Below, in pieces: positions 35,901-47,618 of a stretch of 64,000 nt of DNA. The notes beneath the pieces are model-generated. The model saw only the letters and a list, made by a program, of their open reading frames with translations. It had not been told where the DNA came from and searched no databases. Source of the stretch: Argentina anserina (Eukaryota; Streptophyta; Magnoliopsida; Rosales; Rosaceae). A program made the translations under genes and the position numbers. The number at the start of each line of letters is the position of its first letter. Within the stretch, counting starts at the first letter, position 1. The stretch is taken from positions 20,162,395-20,226,394 of the forward strand of contig NC_065878.1 in assembly GCF_933775445.1 (NCBI RefSeq). Direction: 5' to 3'.

Positions 35901-36832
35901 TTTAAGATGTAGACCGACTCACAACTGTAATACATAGACTCGTAGAGTGTCCAAGATTAGCAATCACACATGGAAGGAAATTAGCTTGACGTTGTACATG
36001 CCGAAATCCAGTGAAATGTAGCTATAAAGCCAATATTTCTGATATCTCGCACGGCGCACACAAGCTTCAGCTTCGTCACACAGCAACATTCTTGAAATAT
36101 AACTACCCTAAAAAAATACTGTAAAATCCCACAAGCTTCAGCTTCTTCTTCAGATCTTCTTAATAAGATCTAGTTGGTGTCGACTACTACTCTACTTATT
36201 ATCACCGAGATCAAAAACATTCCAATTCAGTATTTCTGGATAAAACCATAAAACAATCACAATATAGAGAGAGAGAGAGAGAGAGAGTTCTTCTGACTTC
36301 TGATCGAGCTGATCGACCGAAAGAAAGTGTATTTGTTTGATGCACATATTAACATATACAAGAATGGACATCGCCAAAGGCCAAATCATGCATATCGCCA
36401 ACGACTGACGTCTACAATTAAAAGTATTCAAGGTAAGTTGACGAGGACGATTTTGTCGATGTCCTTAAAAATCTACTGCCCGGCGTCGCGTATGGTTGGG
36501 TGCTGTGCAGATCAAAAGAAGTGGAAATGCAAAGAGATATACAAAGGACTCTATGATCGAACAGAGTTGAAGGTAGATATATAATGACCGTAACATGTTC
36601 AGGATCAGAGATTACTACTTAATTGATGAACACCATGATCAACAAATATTTGTGTATGCCCAAGCGGTCCAATATAAAACTTCACATACAGTTAATCGAT
36701 CTAAATAGCATGAGCTGCATGACTACCTTCTCTTCTTTATGAGACTAGAAGGTCACGACTCACGACTCACAACCACTCTTTTACGAGGGATAGGAAAATG
36801 TTGACTACCGTATCGGTGACTTGTATCTCCCA
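35901..36832. other. Intergenic, GA microsatellite
   Basis: Contains a GA repeat at about 36266-36287 and no recognisable gene. Confidence 0.45.
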
Positions 36833-36841
36833 TTATTTGGA

Positions 36842-37910
36842 GAGTTTTTTTCACCAACAGTCCCTCAACTCTGGTGTACCTACCAATGTGATACCTCAAC
36901 TCTTAATCGTACCAATGTGATACCCAGACTCTAATATTGCCATCATTGAAGTACTTCCGTTAGTTTTTTTAAACTTTTTCGTTATCTTGGTGACGTGGCA
37001 GGTACGTGAGGCCCACAAAAAGGGTTAAAAGACAAAATTAACCTCATCTGAGAGGAGCAATGTTTTTCCCGCCCTTTACCTTGAGAAAGACACCCAACAA
37101 TTCCAATTTTGGCGCCAATTTTCCCTCTCTACTCCTTAATTTGTGTCTCTTATCTAAACTAAAGAACTACCGTCAACCAGTCGACCACAATCTGATAAAA
37201 CCTAGATCAATCTCATTTTCTATTTTTATCCTAGCACTTGTTAAACTAACAGAATAAATATATAAATTTATATGGAACATCTCATTTCCACAATCTCATA
37301 AGAATATAAAAACACATAACTTAACGAAATTCAAATACATGTTTAAGTACCATTAGTTGCCACCTTTTATGTTGATCTGCCATGATTTTTGCTTGTAAAA
37401 ACTAATGGTACATGTAGTTGAATTTCGTTAAGTTATGTGTTTCTATATTCTTATGAGATTATGGAAATGAGATGTTCCATATAAATTTATATATTTATTC
37501 TGTTAGTTTAACAAGTGCTAGGGTAAAAATAGAAAATGAGATTGATCTAGGTTTTATCAGATTGTGGTTGACTGGTTGGCGGTAGTTCTTTAGTTTAGAT
37601 ATTAGACACAAATTAAGGAGTATGGAGTGAAAATTGGCGCCAAAATTGGAATTGTTGGGTGTCTTTCTCAAGGTAAAGAGCGGGAAAAACATTGCTCCTC
37701 TCAGATGAGGTTAATTTTGTCTTTTAACCCTCTTTGTGGGCCTCACGTACCTGCCACGTCACCAAGATAACGGAAAAGTTTAAAAAAACTGACGGGAGTA
37801 CTTCAATGATAGCAATACTAGAGTCTGGGTATCACATTGGTACGATTAAGAATTGAGGTATCACATTGATAGGTACACCAGAGTTGAGGGACTGTTGGTG
37901 AAAAAAACTC
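36842..37910. mobile_element. Large fold-back element, Mutator-like, 1069 bp
   Basis: Two arms of about 515 bp (36842-37358 and 37400-37910) are inverted copies with few differences, separated by a loop of about 41 bp. The ends read GAGTTTTTTTCACC and its complement. A perfect 9-bp duplicate TTATTTGGA flanks it (36833-36841 and 37911-37919), as expected for Mutator-like elements. Both arms carry the same 65-codon frame (37060-37257 plus, 37495-37692 minus), which follows from the symmetry and is not evidence of a protein. A transcript would fold into a hairpin of about 500 bp. Confidence 0.92.
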
Positions 37911-38330
37911 TTATTTGGAATATAAGTTTTGTTTTCGATTACAGATTTGGAACATTAGTCTCCAATATCCATGACAAGCAAATTAAGTCCCAACATCCAA
38001 GGCATTGTCTTTACTAGTGCATGCAACTCCCAATAACAACAGAGTAGTGGGACTGTGGAAATGTAGACTTGCAAGTTGCAAGTTGCATCTGCATTGATCA
38101 CCAACTGGGTAATTAGGCTTCTTCATGGCATTTCACTCGATGCGATTAGAAAGAGCTAGCTGGAGGTTTCGTAGAAGTTATACTCCCATTGACAAGGCTT
38201 CTCTGCACACGCAGAAAAAGGGTAGAGATTTGATGTTTTATGCAGACGCACTTCAGAGAGCTAGCTAGGTCGTCTCATGGGAATCCTCAAGCTAAGATCT
38301 CAATTTTATTTAAAAAAAACCGTTTTTTAT

Positions 38331-38333
<3 letters not shown>

Positions 38334-38377
<44 letters not shown>
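38334..38377. repeat. (GA)22 microsatellite
   Basis: Twenty-two uninterrupted GA units. Confidence 0.95.
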
Positions 38378-38382
<5 letters not shown>

Positions 38383-39053
38383 CGAGTGAATACAGCGTAG
38401 AATCCGTTTTAACAAGTCTCAACAATTGACCAACGGTAATGTGATCAAAACCAAATAAGAAGAGACCTGTGCAGTTGGCAGTGTACTCAAACTAGTTAGA
38501 ACATAAATTCAGTCATTAATAGTATTTGAAGTCTTCATCTCCCCTAATTGTATAGAAAAAGTACACATTTTACGTCAAGAGCAAAGCCGAAAAACTACTA
38601 AATCCATACAGAAAACGATTTCCAAAATTAATAATTAATCATGAAACCAAGAACCAAGAATCTGTCTAAACATTCCAATAGAGAGAAAGTGAGAAACCAA
38701 GAACCTTGATCGATCTCTCCAATTCATAATCATGAAACAAAAATGAACAATCAGAATGTAATGCAAGTTTGCCATAAAAAAATTCCATGAATTTGGCCGG
38801 GTATCATCGGCCGATTGCACCTGTAAGATATCTATAGAACTCAATTCAGAAAAAAAAAATTGATATATATATAAATTTCCTCGATAATCCAAAGATCGAT
38901 CTAACAATAATATTTCTAGTATGGCAAACCTTTAGATCCAACTATCCGATCCAAGGCGGTTATTCATTTCCTTCATAAGATCATCCTAATTCCAAGTCCA
39001 GAATAGAGACCAAATCAATATGAAAATCTTGCATGCAAGCTAGCTAAAATACA

Positions 39054-39055
<2 letters not shown>

Positions 39056-39089
<34 letters not shown>
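39056..39089. repeat. (TA)17 microsatellite
   Basis: An uninterrupted TA run of about 34 bp, 100 bp beyond the ABI4 stop codon. Confidence 0.9.
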
Positions 39090-39090
<1 letters not shown>

Positions 39091-39189
39091 CTTGAAAGGC
39101 ACTAAAATGGAATATATATATATATATATTACTTATATTAATTCTAGCTCGATCTCTCTTTCTTGTTCTTCAAAGAGACATGCAGAGAA

Positions 39190-40203
39190 TCAATCCAATC
39201 CTTTAAAATCCAAAAAGAAAGGGTCACCGTAGTAGTCCCAGAAACTCTGGGTACACTCCTCGTTCGTAAGTGGCCACATCGGCGACATGGGTGCGCCTTG
39301 CCCCATCATCATCGGATCCGAAACCACCGGTGCAGCCACCATGGGCTGCGAAGACATAGACAAACTCGAACCCACGCACTCAACAATGGCGTTCATATTC
39401 TCGTACGAAGTGCAACTCTGATTCTGATTCAAATCCTGTTGATGGTGTACTTGGTATTGCTGATGAGCATGGGCACTAGGGTTTGAGTACGAGGTTGGTG
39501 TGGTGGTGGTGACGTCACCGCAACCATCAGATGATAATGGATAATGGTGAAACTGTTGCTGCTGCTGCTGCTGCTGCACTACAACTTGTTGATTCTGTGG
39601 ATTTAAATTTTCCAGGTGATTGGTCATCTGTACGGAGGAGTTAGGGTAAACCCCAATAGAATTGTAGGGCACAAATCCGAAAGGATGAGCCGAAGAGGCG
39701 AAGTTGCAGCTGAAGCCTGTGTAGCCGGAGGACCGAGGGAGCAGCGGTCTTAGGGTTTGTGTGGAGGAAGACGACGATGAAGAGGAAGAAGATCCGCGGG
39801 TGGAAGACTGCGAGGAGGAAGAGCCTGAGGGCTGGAGATTGAGCTGAGCTCTTGAGCCGTAGAGAATTATTGCGGCTCGGTCGTAGGCTCTAGCGGCGTC
39901 CTCAGCAGTGGAGAACGTCCCGAGCCACTTCCGCGTTCGCTTACGCGGCTCACGGATCTCCGCCACCCACTTTCCCCAGCTCCGCTGCCGCACGCCTCGG
40001 TAGCGGAACTTGTTGTTGTCCGGGCCACCTTTGCCCTTGCACTTTCGGTTGTTGCCGTTGTTATCTTTGGCTTCTGGTTCTGTGGCGGTTGGGACGGTGG
40101 TGGTTTCAGCACCGCTCTCGTTGTCGTTGTTGAGTTGGGGAGGGTGAGGTGGGGATGTGTCGTCTTCGTCCATGGTGGAAGCTTTAAAAGGGTAAGGGTT
40201 CAT
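39190..40203 (-). CDS. ABI4: ABI4, AP2/ERF (DREB A-3) transcription factor
   Basis: Intronless, 337 residues from the ATG at 40203 (the frame extends to a GTG at 40224, which I do not use; ATG at 40173 is a second candidate). ABI4 mediates ABA, sugar and plastid-to-nucleus signals and binds CE1-like CACCG sites. The AP2 domain (about 66-123) has [20 protein letters not shown] and [19 protein letters not shown], and is preceded by the ABI4-type [14 protein letters not shown]. After it come a long serine run, the [10 protein letters not shown] (LRP) motif found in ABI4, a glutamine run of eight encoded by a CAG repeat, and an acidic aromatic C-terminus ([17 protein letters not shown]) that would serve as the activation domain. 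It is usually a single-copy gene in eudicots. Confidence 0.95.
   Translation of the reverse strand: MNPYPFKASTMDEDDTSPPHPPQLNNDNESGAETTTVPTATEPEAKDNNGNNRKCKGKGGPDNNKFRYRGVRQRSWGKWVAEIREPRKRTRKWLGTFSTAEDAARAYDRAAIILYGSRAQLNLQPSGSSSSQSSTRGSSSSSSSSSSTQTLRPLLPRSSGYTGFSCNFASSAHPFGFVPYNSIGVYPNSSVQMTNHLENLNPQNQQVVVQQQQQQQQFHHYPLSSDGCGDVTTTTPTSYSNPSAHAHQQYQVHHQQDLNQNQSCTSYENMNAIVECVGSSLSMSSQPMVAAPVVSDPMMMGQGAPMSPMWPLTNEECTQSFWDYYGDPFFLDFKGLD
39550..39580 (-). repeat. CAG trinucleotide run coding polyglutamine in ABI4
   Basis: Seven uninterrupted CAG codons (CTG/GCT phase on the plus strand) with CAA nearby code eight or more glutamines in the activation region. Such runs vary in length between alleles. 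Confidence 0.85.
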
Positions 40204-40329
40204 GATGTGAAAGAGGGAGGCCACTACCGCCTCGTTCAGTGTTCTTGATTAGTCGAAATACAAGAGGTGTGAGTCTGTGGTCGGATTTTGAATGTCATCT
40301 CTGTTAATGGTGGAATAGGGCGGTGCTCT

Positions 40330-40337
40330 CTTTTATA
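40330..40337 (-). promoter_or_regulatory. TATA box of ABI4
   Basis: TATAAAAG on the minus strand, 127 bp before the ATG at 40203, implying a 5' UTR of about 95 nt. Confidence 0.6.
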
Positions 40338-42958
40338 TTTGTATATTTGCCTTTTCTAATGTAGGAGAAGATGAAAGAGAGAGGCCGTGATTGCTGTGCA
40401 GCGGAGAAAACAGGCTCAGTGTTTGCAAATTGGGTTTGGAATTTGCATCCATTCCATTATTTGCATATATATTGTTCAATTATTTCTTTTTTTCTTGCTG
40501 ATTTCATCTATATCCGTGAAGTTTTTCCATTTCTACAACATTTATAAAAAAATCCTTAAAAGCGTCGTGCAAAATGTTATGCGAATTCCATAACCAAAGG
40601 ATGAATTCATTTGTAACAAAAAAAGAGAGGATGAATTCATCCAAACAAATTCTTTATAAAATAAAGTAAAACCATTACCATATTGTTTGTCTGATTGTCT
40701 CGAACTGATCAACGAAAGGACCTGACGTTAATCAAATTGTTAATCTGCATGCATGTCAACTTGCAGTTATTGTGTAATGTTCGAAAAATTAGGGTTCTTA
40801 TTTCATTTGCACCCATATATTCTACACTATTTTGCATCTATTGAAAAACATTCATAATCCTAAAACACCCTAAAACAATTGCAGGGTTTTTTCTATTTGT
40901 TATAAGAAAAAAATTTATTTTTATTATAATCATCCTAACTCCTAAGAACAGTATCAACATATGATGTCTCGTTATACCATATCATAGCACGTCTAACGAA
41001 AATCATGTACAACTTTTTGAACTTTCTTCTTTGTGAGATCTGGTCATCGTTTTGGGTCTTCTGACCTCTGCGCAGCTTTAGCCCCTCTGTGCTTCTCATA
41101 ATGGCAAGAGCTGTTTTTGCTTTCTGATTAAAGATCTTTAACTTACTATTTACCTAACTAAATTAACCACGCATATTTTCAAGGTAGTCAAAGTCATAGC
41201 TTATTAAAGTTCAAATTTCTACTTGTGTTGGATTGGTTTTATCCAAAACCCTTTGAACGAATTAATTGGCCTACCATGCATGACCTCTACCTCTATTCCT
41301 TACTCAGAATTGATTAAGTCTTGCCTACGACGTAATCTTCACCGCCCGCCTGTAAAAGGCCAGGGTAACACAACTTATACCTTTAAATGATCCAAATCGT
41401 TAACTAATATATATAACTTCATTCAGATACGTACATAACCAATTCCTGTCAATTATCATGTCAGTCATGTTAACTAGAATAATGATATATATGCCGTCGT
41501 GGATCTTAATTTTCGGTGATGAATTGATCAGCAATGAGGTATATAAGAAGCTGATGCATTCTGAACAATATAATTAGGTGAAATTCGGTAATTGGAATCC
41601 GATCCTTTAAGTTTGTGGATTGAAAAGAAAACAACTTGCCTCGAACAAAAATATTTTTCACCGTTAATTAACTACTGAGGGCGGGCCTTTATTGTAAAGT
41701 AGTCTTACCAAGCATTAGACATTTAGACATGCCGGAGTACGACTTTTGGCGAGGAATTATTATGCCAATTATTCTAGGGTTATGCTACTAATTATGCAGC
41801 AGCACTTATTCTTAGGGTTGTGAAGATCGATCTCAGAATATTGATGGAGGTTAAATTGGAAGAAAAGAAACGATGAGGTGGAAGAGGTATCTGCATGGAG
41901 CAACGACGTGTCTGAACAAGAGAATAGGAAGTGCAGGAAGGGAGTTAGGAGAAGGGTTGTTGCAGCAGAAAGCATGTGGCGGCCAGCCCAGCAAACCACA
42001 TTGGAACTCGCAAAGGTTGCAGCAACATTACCCAGTTGGACCCAAGATACTAACATTACACAGACTATTTCTGTGGCCTTTTGATACGATACGATGCCCT
42101 TAATTGATCAAAAGGTAATTTTAGGTGAGTTTCTTGCCCTAGTTCATAGCAGTGGAGCTTGTCCTGATGTCCTCCAAATTGGACTTTCAGTTGGAATCGG
42201 CATTTTCCGTTGTATATTGTGGGCGGAATTTTAGTTTTCTGTTCGATAAGGCGGGCGGATTTGTATTGTATTATAAGCTTAGAGACTTCAATCGAGCTAT
42301 TCCATTCTCATCCACTAGCTGTATCAATTCTCTTCTCCAGATTATACAATTCTTACCCAAGCAGACAAACTAGTGCTTTGTAGAAATCATTGCCAGTTCA
42401 AATTTCCGGCCGGCGAGACTAATTATAAATTTATAACCATGTTTATTATCGGCGAACATCAAGACATGCATTTAAAAACGTTGATTCTGCTAAGGTCTAT
42501 ACAGATATATCTAACGATCCGTCCTAGACATTAAGAAGTTCATGCATGCATATGCTAATGTATAAGAAATCTCTCCTAGACATGGATATACTGATATACA
42601 TTATATGCTAAGGTCTATAGAGATGTAACAACTCTCTCCCAGACATGAGGTGGTCGAACTAAGAGGGCGTATGAAACGATTGATTCTTTATATATAACTC
42701 CTCCGCTAGATGGAATCCATATTTCCCTTTGACATACGTACGCATGTCCACCCCCTTCTTCACTTATGCACGAGCCAAGGATGACACAAGTCACGCGTGG
42801 ATATCTGTTACACCCCTACCTACTATATACACTCTGTGCGCGGGCGAGGTTCACCCTTGCACCAAGCCAAGCGCGCCCGGCAAACAAGCAAGGAGCCAAG
42901 TAGACACGGACCAAGCCAAATTTAGAGATCAAGCTGCAAGCAAGGCACGACGCAGGCA
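40338..42958. other. Intergenic upstream of ABI4
   Basis: No gene recognised. It holds a tiny poly(A) insertion (40598-40640). Overlapping frames at 41769-42103 on both strands show no family features and are not called. The GC-richer part from 42800 leads into the minisatellite and may belong to the same repeat. Confidence 0.4.
40598..40640 (+). repeat. Tiny poly(A) retro-insertion with 13-bp duplicate
   Basis: AGGATGAATTCAT at 40598-40610 and 40628-40640 encloses TTGTAAC, seven A and GAG. Confidence 0.6.
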
Positions 42959-42959
42959 A

Positions 42960-43435
42960 ATGCAGGACTGTATAAGGAGGTCAACCTCACAAACAAGACA
43001 GTTGCAGGGATATTAGCCTCGTCAATACCCAGATGCAGGACTGTGCAAGAAGATTTTTAGCCTCACCAACATGACAATTGAAAGGATGTTAGCCTCGTCA
43101 ACACCTAGATCAGGACTGTGCAAGGAAATTAGCCTCATTAGCAGGACACTTGCAAGGACATTAGTCTCGTCAGTACCCAGATGCAGGATTGTGTAGGGTG
43201 ATTAGCCTCACTAGCACGACACTTGCAGGGACATTAGCCTCGTCAGTACCCAGATGCAAGGTTGTGCAGGGAGATTAGCCTCACAAGCAGGACAATTGTA
43301 GGGACATTAGCCTTGTCAGTACTCAGATGCAGGACTGTGCAGGGAGAATAGCCTCACCAGCAGGACAGTTGCAGGGATGTTAGCATGGTCAGCATGCAGT
43401 TACAAGCAGTTGCAGAGATTTTGGCCTCGTCAGCA
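42960..43435. repeat. Minisatellite, six copies of about 73 bp
   Basis: Unit starts at 42960, 43032, 43109, 43181, 43254 and 43326 (period 72-77), followed by a partial copy. Each unit has the blocks ATGCAGGACTGTGCAGGG, ATTAGCCTCACCAGCAGGAC and ACATTAGCCTCGTCAGTACC with substitutions. No open frame runs through it. Sequence to its right (43440-43740) and left (42800-42960) may be part of one larger, decayed LTR-like element. Confidence 0.9.
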
Positions 43436-44732
43436 GATAGGCAGTTGAAGAGCAATTATGGGATGAGTTGGTAAGAAAAGTTATATTCTTGGTGGTTATC
43501 CTAGGTAGTTTCCTAAGTAGTGGAGGTTGTTCACTACATACTAGAATAATGGCATGCATGACAAATGTCATAAGTAGTTGAAGGAAGTTACATATTCCAT
43601 GTAATGTAGGTATTTAAGAAAATAGGAACTCTAGCATGAGACTTGGAGAAGTTCTAGTGAACATTGTCAATATCCTTACTAAATCTATATGTGTTTGCTT
43701 TTGATTAATGAAAAGAAAAACTATTTTCCCAACATACGTGTGCATGTTCATAGACTAGACGTGTCCCATATAGATCATTAGATGAAAGGGAAATACTTGA
43801 GTGATTGAGAGAAGTACTATCAAAAGTACTTAGTGAGTTGGGATTTTAAGGATATCACACCTATCGAGTAAGATAGAAGAGCGCGGCCTCACTTACAATA
43901 GGATTGAGGAGAAAAGTTTGAACTAGGAGTTTGTGGACGTCCTAGCGTCATCACAGAGCCACTTGACACCATCGCTATCAAGACCTAAGTAACGAAAAAT
44001 TACACTGCATATTTAAGGCCCATGACAATGTCCTCCATTAATTGTAGAGAATAATGGAGTTGTATCACAGGGGTGGAAAGCTAGGTACTCTATAATGGAA
44101 AGAGAAACAAAATCGACTACACTGGCGAAAGTCGCAAAACTATTCAAAGGGTCACTTGGGCTGCATTCGAGAAACATTTCATGGTTTTTTTTTTCAATTT
44201 TAATGAGCCATATGCAATTAAGGTGTGGTAGTTGAATTGGTTAAGTATGTTGACACTCAACCTAACCTTCCATGTTTGATTCCAAGCTAGCTTTTTTTTG
44301 TTCTCATTCTTTTTTTTCTTCTTCTTTCCTTTCTTTTTTTTTTCTCTCATTTTTATCTTTTGTTTCTCATGTATTCCTCAATTTTTTTCACTTTTTTATT
44401 CAATGACAATGATTATATGGTCATTAACGGTAACTTGAGCTTGTTGAGCTATCATGTCTTTTATTTCCTCTCTCATGTTTTCCAATCTTGGATCCGCAAC
44501 TGCTTGACTACACAGATAGTAGCATTTTCGAAGGTCAGTTCCTTTATAAAGTGGCAAACTACACTACCCTTGGGTCAATTAATTAGCTCCAATTTGAAAC
44601 TCCAATTGTTTTTAAACTATAACCAATTCGACTGCCTGATTGATGATTTATATAGATGCATGGCTTCATTTTGGTCTTTCCTTAAGATCAGGTTGGGCCT
44701 TCATTGTTTGGAATGGTTAGCATGGATATGAT
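43436..44732. other. Intergenic with a tRNA-like/SINE head
   Basis: No gene. Sequence at 43440-43740 is transcript-like but unassigned. A tRNA-related segment at 44222-44290 is followed by a long T/C-rich tract (44290-44360). Confidence 0.4.
44222..44290 (+). repeat. tRNA-like segment, possible SINE head
   Basis: TGGTAGTTGAATTGG resembles a pol III A box, and TGTTTGATTCC, about 45 bp downstream, a B box (consensus GGTTCGANTCC), at tRNA-like spacing. A run of T follows at once. No intact cloverleaf can be drawn, so a degenerate SINE head is more likely than a tRNA gene. Confidence 0.4.
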
Positions 44733-45421
44733 CAGGCGCGGACCTAGGTATAAGCTTGGGTGGGCTCAAGTCCCCCCGAGATTTTTCAAATAAATTGATT
44801 AACATGTAAGAAAATTGCAATATTGAATGCTTTGCAGGCTTGGTCAAGTGTAATCACTCTCACCAAGCCCACCCATGTTCAACTCCCGTATACAACACGT
44901 TTTTTTTTACTTGTCCAATGTCTTATTTCTTAATTTCTTCTCCACTGTCTATAAATTTCTTTTGCAAAATTGTTAGGTTGTTTTTAGTTTTAGCTGAATT
45001 TTTTTCTCAACCTTCCTCTTTCTTAAAAAATGTAAAAATAAAATGGTTACAAAAATTTCTTATTAGTAATAAGAAAATTAATGGTTTTGGACTTTTTCTT
45101 ATTTTTCACACTAAAAAGTAATAAATGTTCCGGGAGAATTACTATTCTACCTTTATGTGTGTCTTAGTCTAATAGGTTTTCTGTTAGGAGATAGATTAAC
45201 ATCTCCATAATAGATTATGACTCCGAATCCTACGGGATTGTGGTTTTGTAATGTCTATATATAGGCCTCCATATCATTCAATAATATACAATTATTTCAT
45301 CATGAAACAATAAAATATATAACTAAATGCATTTTAACTTAATATTTGACACAAGTTAATTTTCTTATCGTTTCAACCAAATTCAAGCCCACCCAAACTT
45401 AAAATCATGAATCCGCCCCTG
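44733..45421. mobile_element. Non-autonomous hAT element
   Basis: 689 bp. Termini CAGGCGCGGA and, inverted, CAGGGGCGGA (9 of 10 match) fit the hAT CAGGGGCGGA type. The 8-bp flanks GATATGAT (44725-44732) and AATATGAT (45422-45429) agree at 7 of 8 positions. The subterminal blocks TGGGTGGGCTC and its complement support the pairing. No transposase frame is present. Confidence 0.85.
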
Positions 45422-45429
45422 AATATGAT

Positions 45430-46240
45430 TATGGTCTTCTCACCATCTCAAAGGTAACTCGGAACAAAAACCAACCCTCATAACCTTTCTTCTATTTTTA
45501 ACCTTCAGAATTTGACAAATCTTCATTTGAAATTTTCATATACATAAGAAGATACCCAACAAAGTAAGTCGGTCTCAGAGCGAAAATCTAAACTATTTTC
45601 TCTAAATTTTCTCTACTGAAGAAGATGTACAGCTCTACCTGAAATACCCTGACCTTTTGGTTTTCAAAATGATACTCATCGATCTTCCGGAAGGTATGAA
45701 GGACCAACTAATCATTCATCAATATTCAGTTCAGTAGTAATTAAGGATCAAATTTTGTTTCCCATAAAATACTACAGTTCCTCTACTATAAGTCTCATAC
45801 AGTGTAGTTTCTATTTACTACAGTGTAGTAGCATCAGTAATCCGCAGAATACAGTACCCTTTGCCCTTTGGTACCTCTGATGGCCCTCATTGAAGAAAAG
45901 AAAAACGCCATCCGATTTTTGGGTTAACAAGAGAAATAAGAAAAGTTTGAACGTAGATCGACCAACCAGATCGAGTGATCGAGCTCATCCTAAAGGCTAA
46001 AGCAGGATAATCTTAATGATTTGCGCTGTGTTTCATGGAATGACCTAATCAAATTCTGAAATTCCGACGTTCAGTACGTACCAAAATCATAGATCAAGAT
46101 CTTAGTTTTGATGTTTTGAAAATAATGCCGAAATTTTCAATACTCGAGAGTCCAGAATACTACAGATAATGCGCGGCAAAGTCAACGAGAGTAAGATGCA
46201 AAGCAGAGAATCCTGCTATGTAATGGCCCAATCTCTCACC
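45430..46240. other. Intergenic, nothing recognised
   Basis: AT-rich DNA between the hAT element and the BAHD gene; the part near 46240 is the BAHD 3' UTR. Confidence 0.4.
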
Positions 46241-47566
46241 TCACGAGAAAGGACTGTTGACTAACAACTCGTATTTGTCAACTGCACTGGTAGGGACGGC
46301 CACCATCACCTTCACAGATTCCCCCTGACCACCACCGTCGTCACTTACCGGCAGAAACAGGCAGTACCTATCGCTGCATATGGGCCCTACGTGGACGGGC
46401 CTGCCCATACCGAAATCAACCCTGTCCAGGCCCAACCTTGACCACTGCGACACTATCAGCACCCCAACCGAGTCCGGAATCGCCTTCTTCTCGTCGCTCA
46501 CCGTCTCCACCACCCCCCTCACGTACTCCTCCCCCACTCTCTCCTTGGCGCGTTTCACCAACCCCGCCGCGTGCCCCAGCCTCTTCTCTGTCAATTCCTT
46601 CACGCTGCTCTGCGCGCATCCCAAGACAAACGCATTGCCGTAGTAACTTGCCGGAAGACTCGGTTTCACTCGCTGACGTACGTTCACGCTAAATAGAAGC
46701 TTCAATATTTGGTTGGAGGATAAGTTCAACGATCTCGCCCAGCTCCTCCATACGTGACCGGCCAGCACCTCGAAAGACGTGAAGCCCGAGTCGCTACTGA
46801 GTCGAGTAGTCGACAGAGCTAGATTCTTTAACTCGGTTACGTTTGTTCTGTTGAAGACAACCGAGGTCGGACGTAGTCTTTCGTTGTTGAAGCGATTCAT
46901 GAACCCGCAGAGGTCTGGGACTTTGTCGAACAACGGGGGGCAGTTTTGCTGACGTGAAGTTATTCTTTTAGAGTCCATGAGGTGGCGATCCCAGACGGGA
47001 TTTGGTCGGAACTCGCCGAGGCCATGTTTTCCGGCCGCCAGCTCGCCGAAGTGGTTGAGAAACTCGACGCTTCCAATTCCGTCGCAGACGCAGTGGTTGA
47101 ACCCTACTCCCAGTGCGGCTGCTCCGTCTTTGAGCCAAGTCAGCTGAACCACGACCGGTGGGGCCCCCTTGAGGACGTCTGCCACGTGGAGCGACAAGAG
47201 CTTCCGCCACTGGGTGACATAGCGCGGGGCATGTTGGAACTCGGAGGCAGCGCAGTCGGAAACAGCCTCGATAAACACCGCGCCCTGCGCCCGACACACC
47301 ACCTCGAGGCCGGAGCCGTCGGGTTTGGGCTTGACCCGGCCGGCCAGCGGGTAGTAAGGGACGAGGGCTTTGGCCAGTGCTGCCTTGACACGTGTAGCGG
47401 TTAATGCCTGGTTGGTGTTTTGGGGGGGAGGGTAGACTAGGAGGTACTCTATAGTGAAGCGGAGGAAGAGCTGTGAGTCGACGGCGGAGAGGCTGAGAAC
47501 GCACGAAGGGGTTGGCTCGGAGGGAGTGATCACCACGGCCTCTTTCACACTTGCCAAGCTTGCCAT
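46241..47566 (-). CDS. BAHD acyltransferase
   Basis: Intronless, 441 residues from the ATG at 47566. The frame stays open 60 codons further up, but the TATA box at 47619-47626 places transcription start near 47590, so the internal Met is the start. BAHD enzymes move acyl groups from CoA to alcohols or amines in the cytosol. The catalytic HxxxD is HCVCDG (H158-D162). The second signature, normally DFGWG, reads DFGMG (384-388), a conservative family variant seen in some members. The N-terminus (VVITPSEPTPSCVLSLSAVDSQLFLRFTIEYLLVY) is distinctive, but I cannot name donor or acceptor. Codon use is markedly GC-rich compared with the flanks. Confidence 0.9.
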   Translation of the reverse strand: MASLASVKEAVVITPSEPTPSCVLSLSAVDSQLFLRFTIEYLLVYPPPQNTNQALTATRVKAALAKALVPYYPLAGRVKPKPDGSGLEVVCRAQGAVFIEAVSDCAASEFQHAPRYVTQWRKLLSLHVADVLKGAPPVVVQLTWLKDGAAALGVGFNHCVCDGIGSVEFLNHFGELAAGKHGLGEFRPNPVWDRHLMDSKRITSRQQNCPPLFDKVPDLCGFMNRFNNERLRPTSVVFNRTNVTELKNLALSTTRLSSDSGFTSFEVLAGHVWRSWARSLNLSSNQILKLLFSVNVRQRVKPSLPASYYGNAFVLGCAQSSVKELTEKRLGHAAGLVKRAKERVGEEYVRGVVETVSDEKKAIPDSVGVLIVSQWSRLGLDRVDFGMGRPVHVGPICSDRYCLFLPVSDDGGGQGESVKVMVAVPTSAVDKYELLVNSPFS

Positions 47567-47618
47567 TGTGTTATGGTTATGAAGATGAAGATGGAGAAGA
47601 AGAAGATACGCAAAACTG

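Larger units (their letters stand above)
37920..39189. other. Intergenic and ABI4 3' region with microsatellites
   Basis: No gene. Simple repeats: (GA)22 at 38334-38377, a TA run at about 39056-39089 and a second at about 39112-39129. The last 60 bases are ABI4 3' UTR. Confidence 0.6.

Noticed and set aside
37060..37692. Two matching 65-codon frames on opposite strands
   Set aside because: They are one sequence seen twice through the fold-back symmetry. Conservation reflects arm identity, not selection on a protein.
41769..42103. Overlapping frames on both strands upstream of ABI4
   Set aside because: Three frames of similar length over the same stretch with no domain; none stands out.
46968..47504. 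Long alternative frames overlapping the BAHD gene on both strands
   Set aside because: GC-rich coding sequence lacks stops in other frames; products are Arg/Pro-rich and without motifs.
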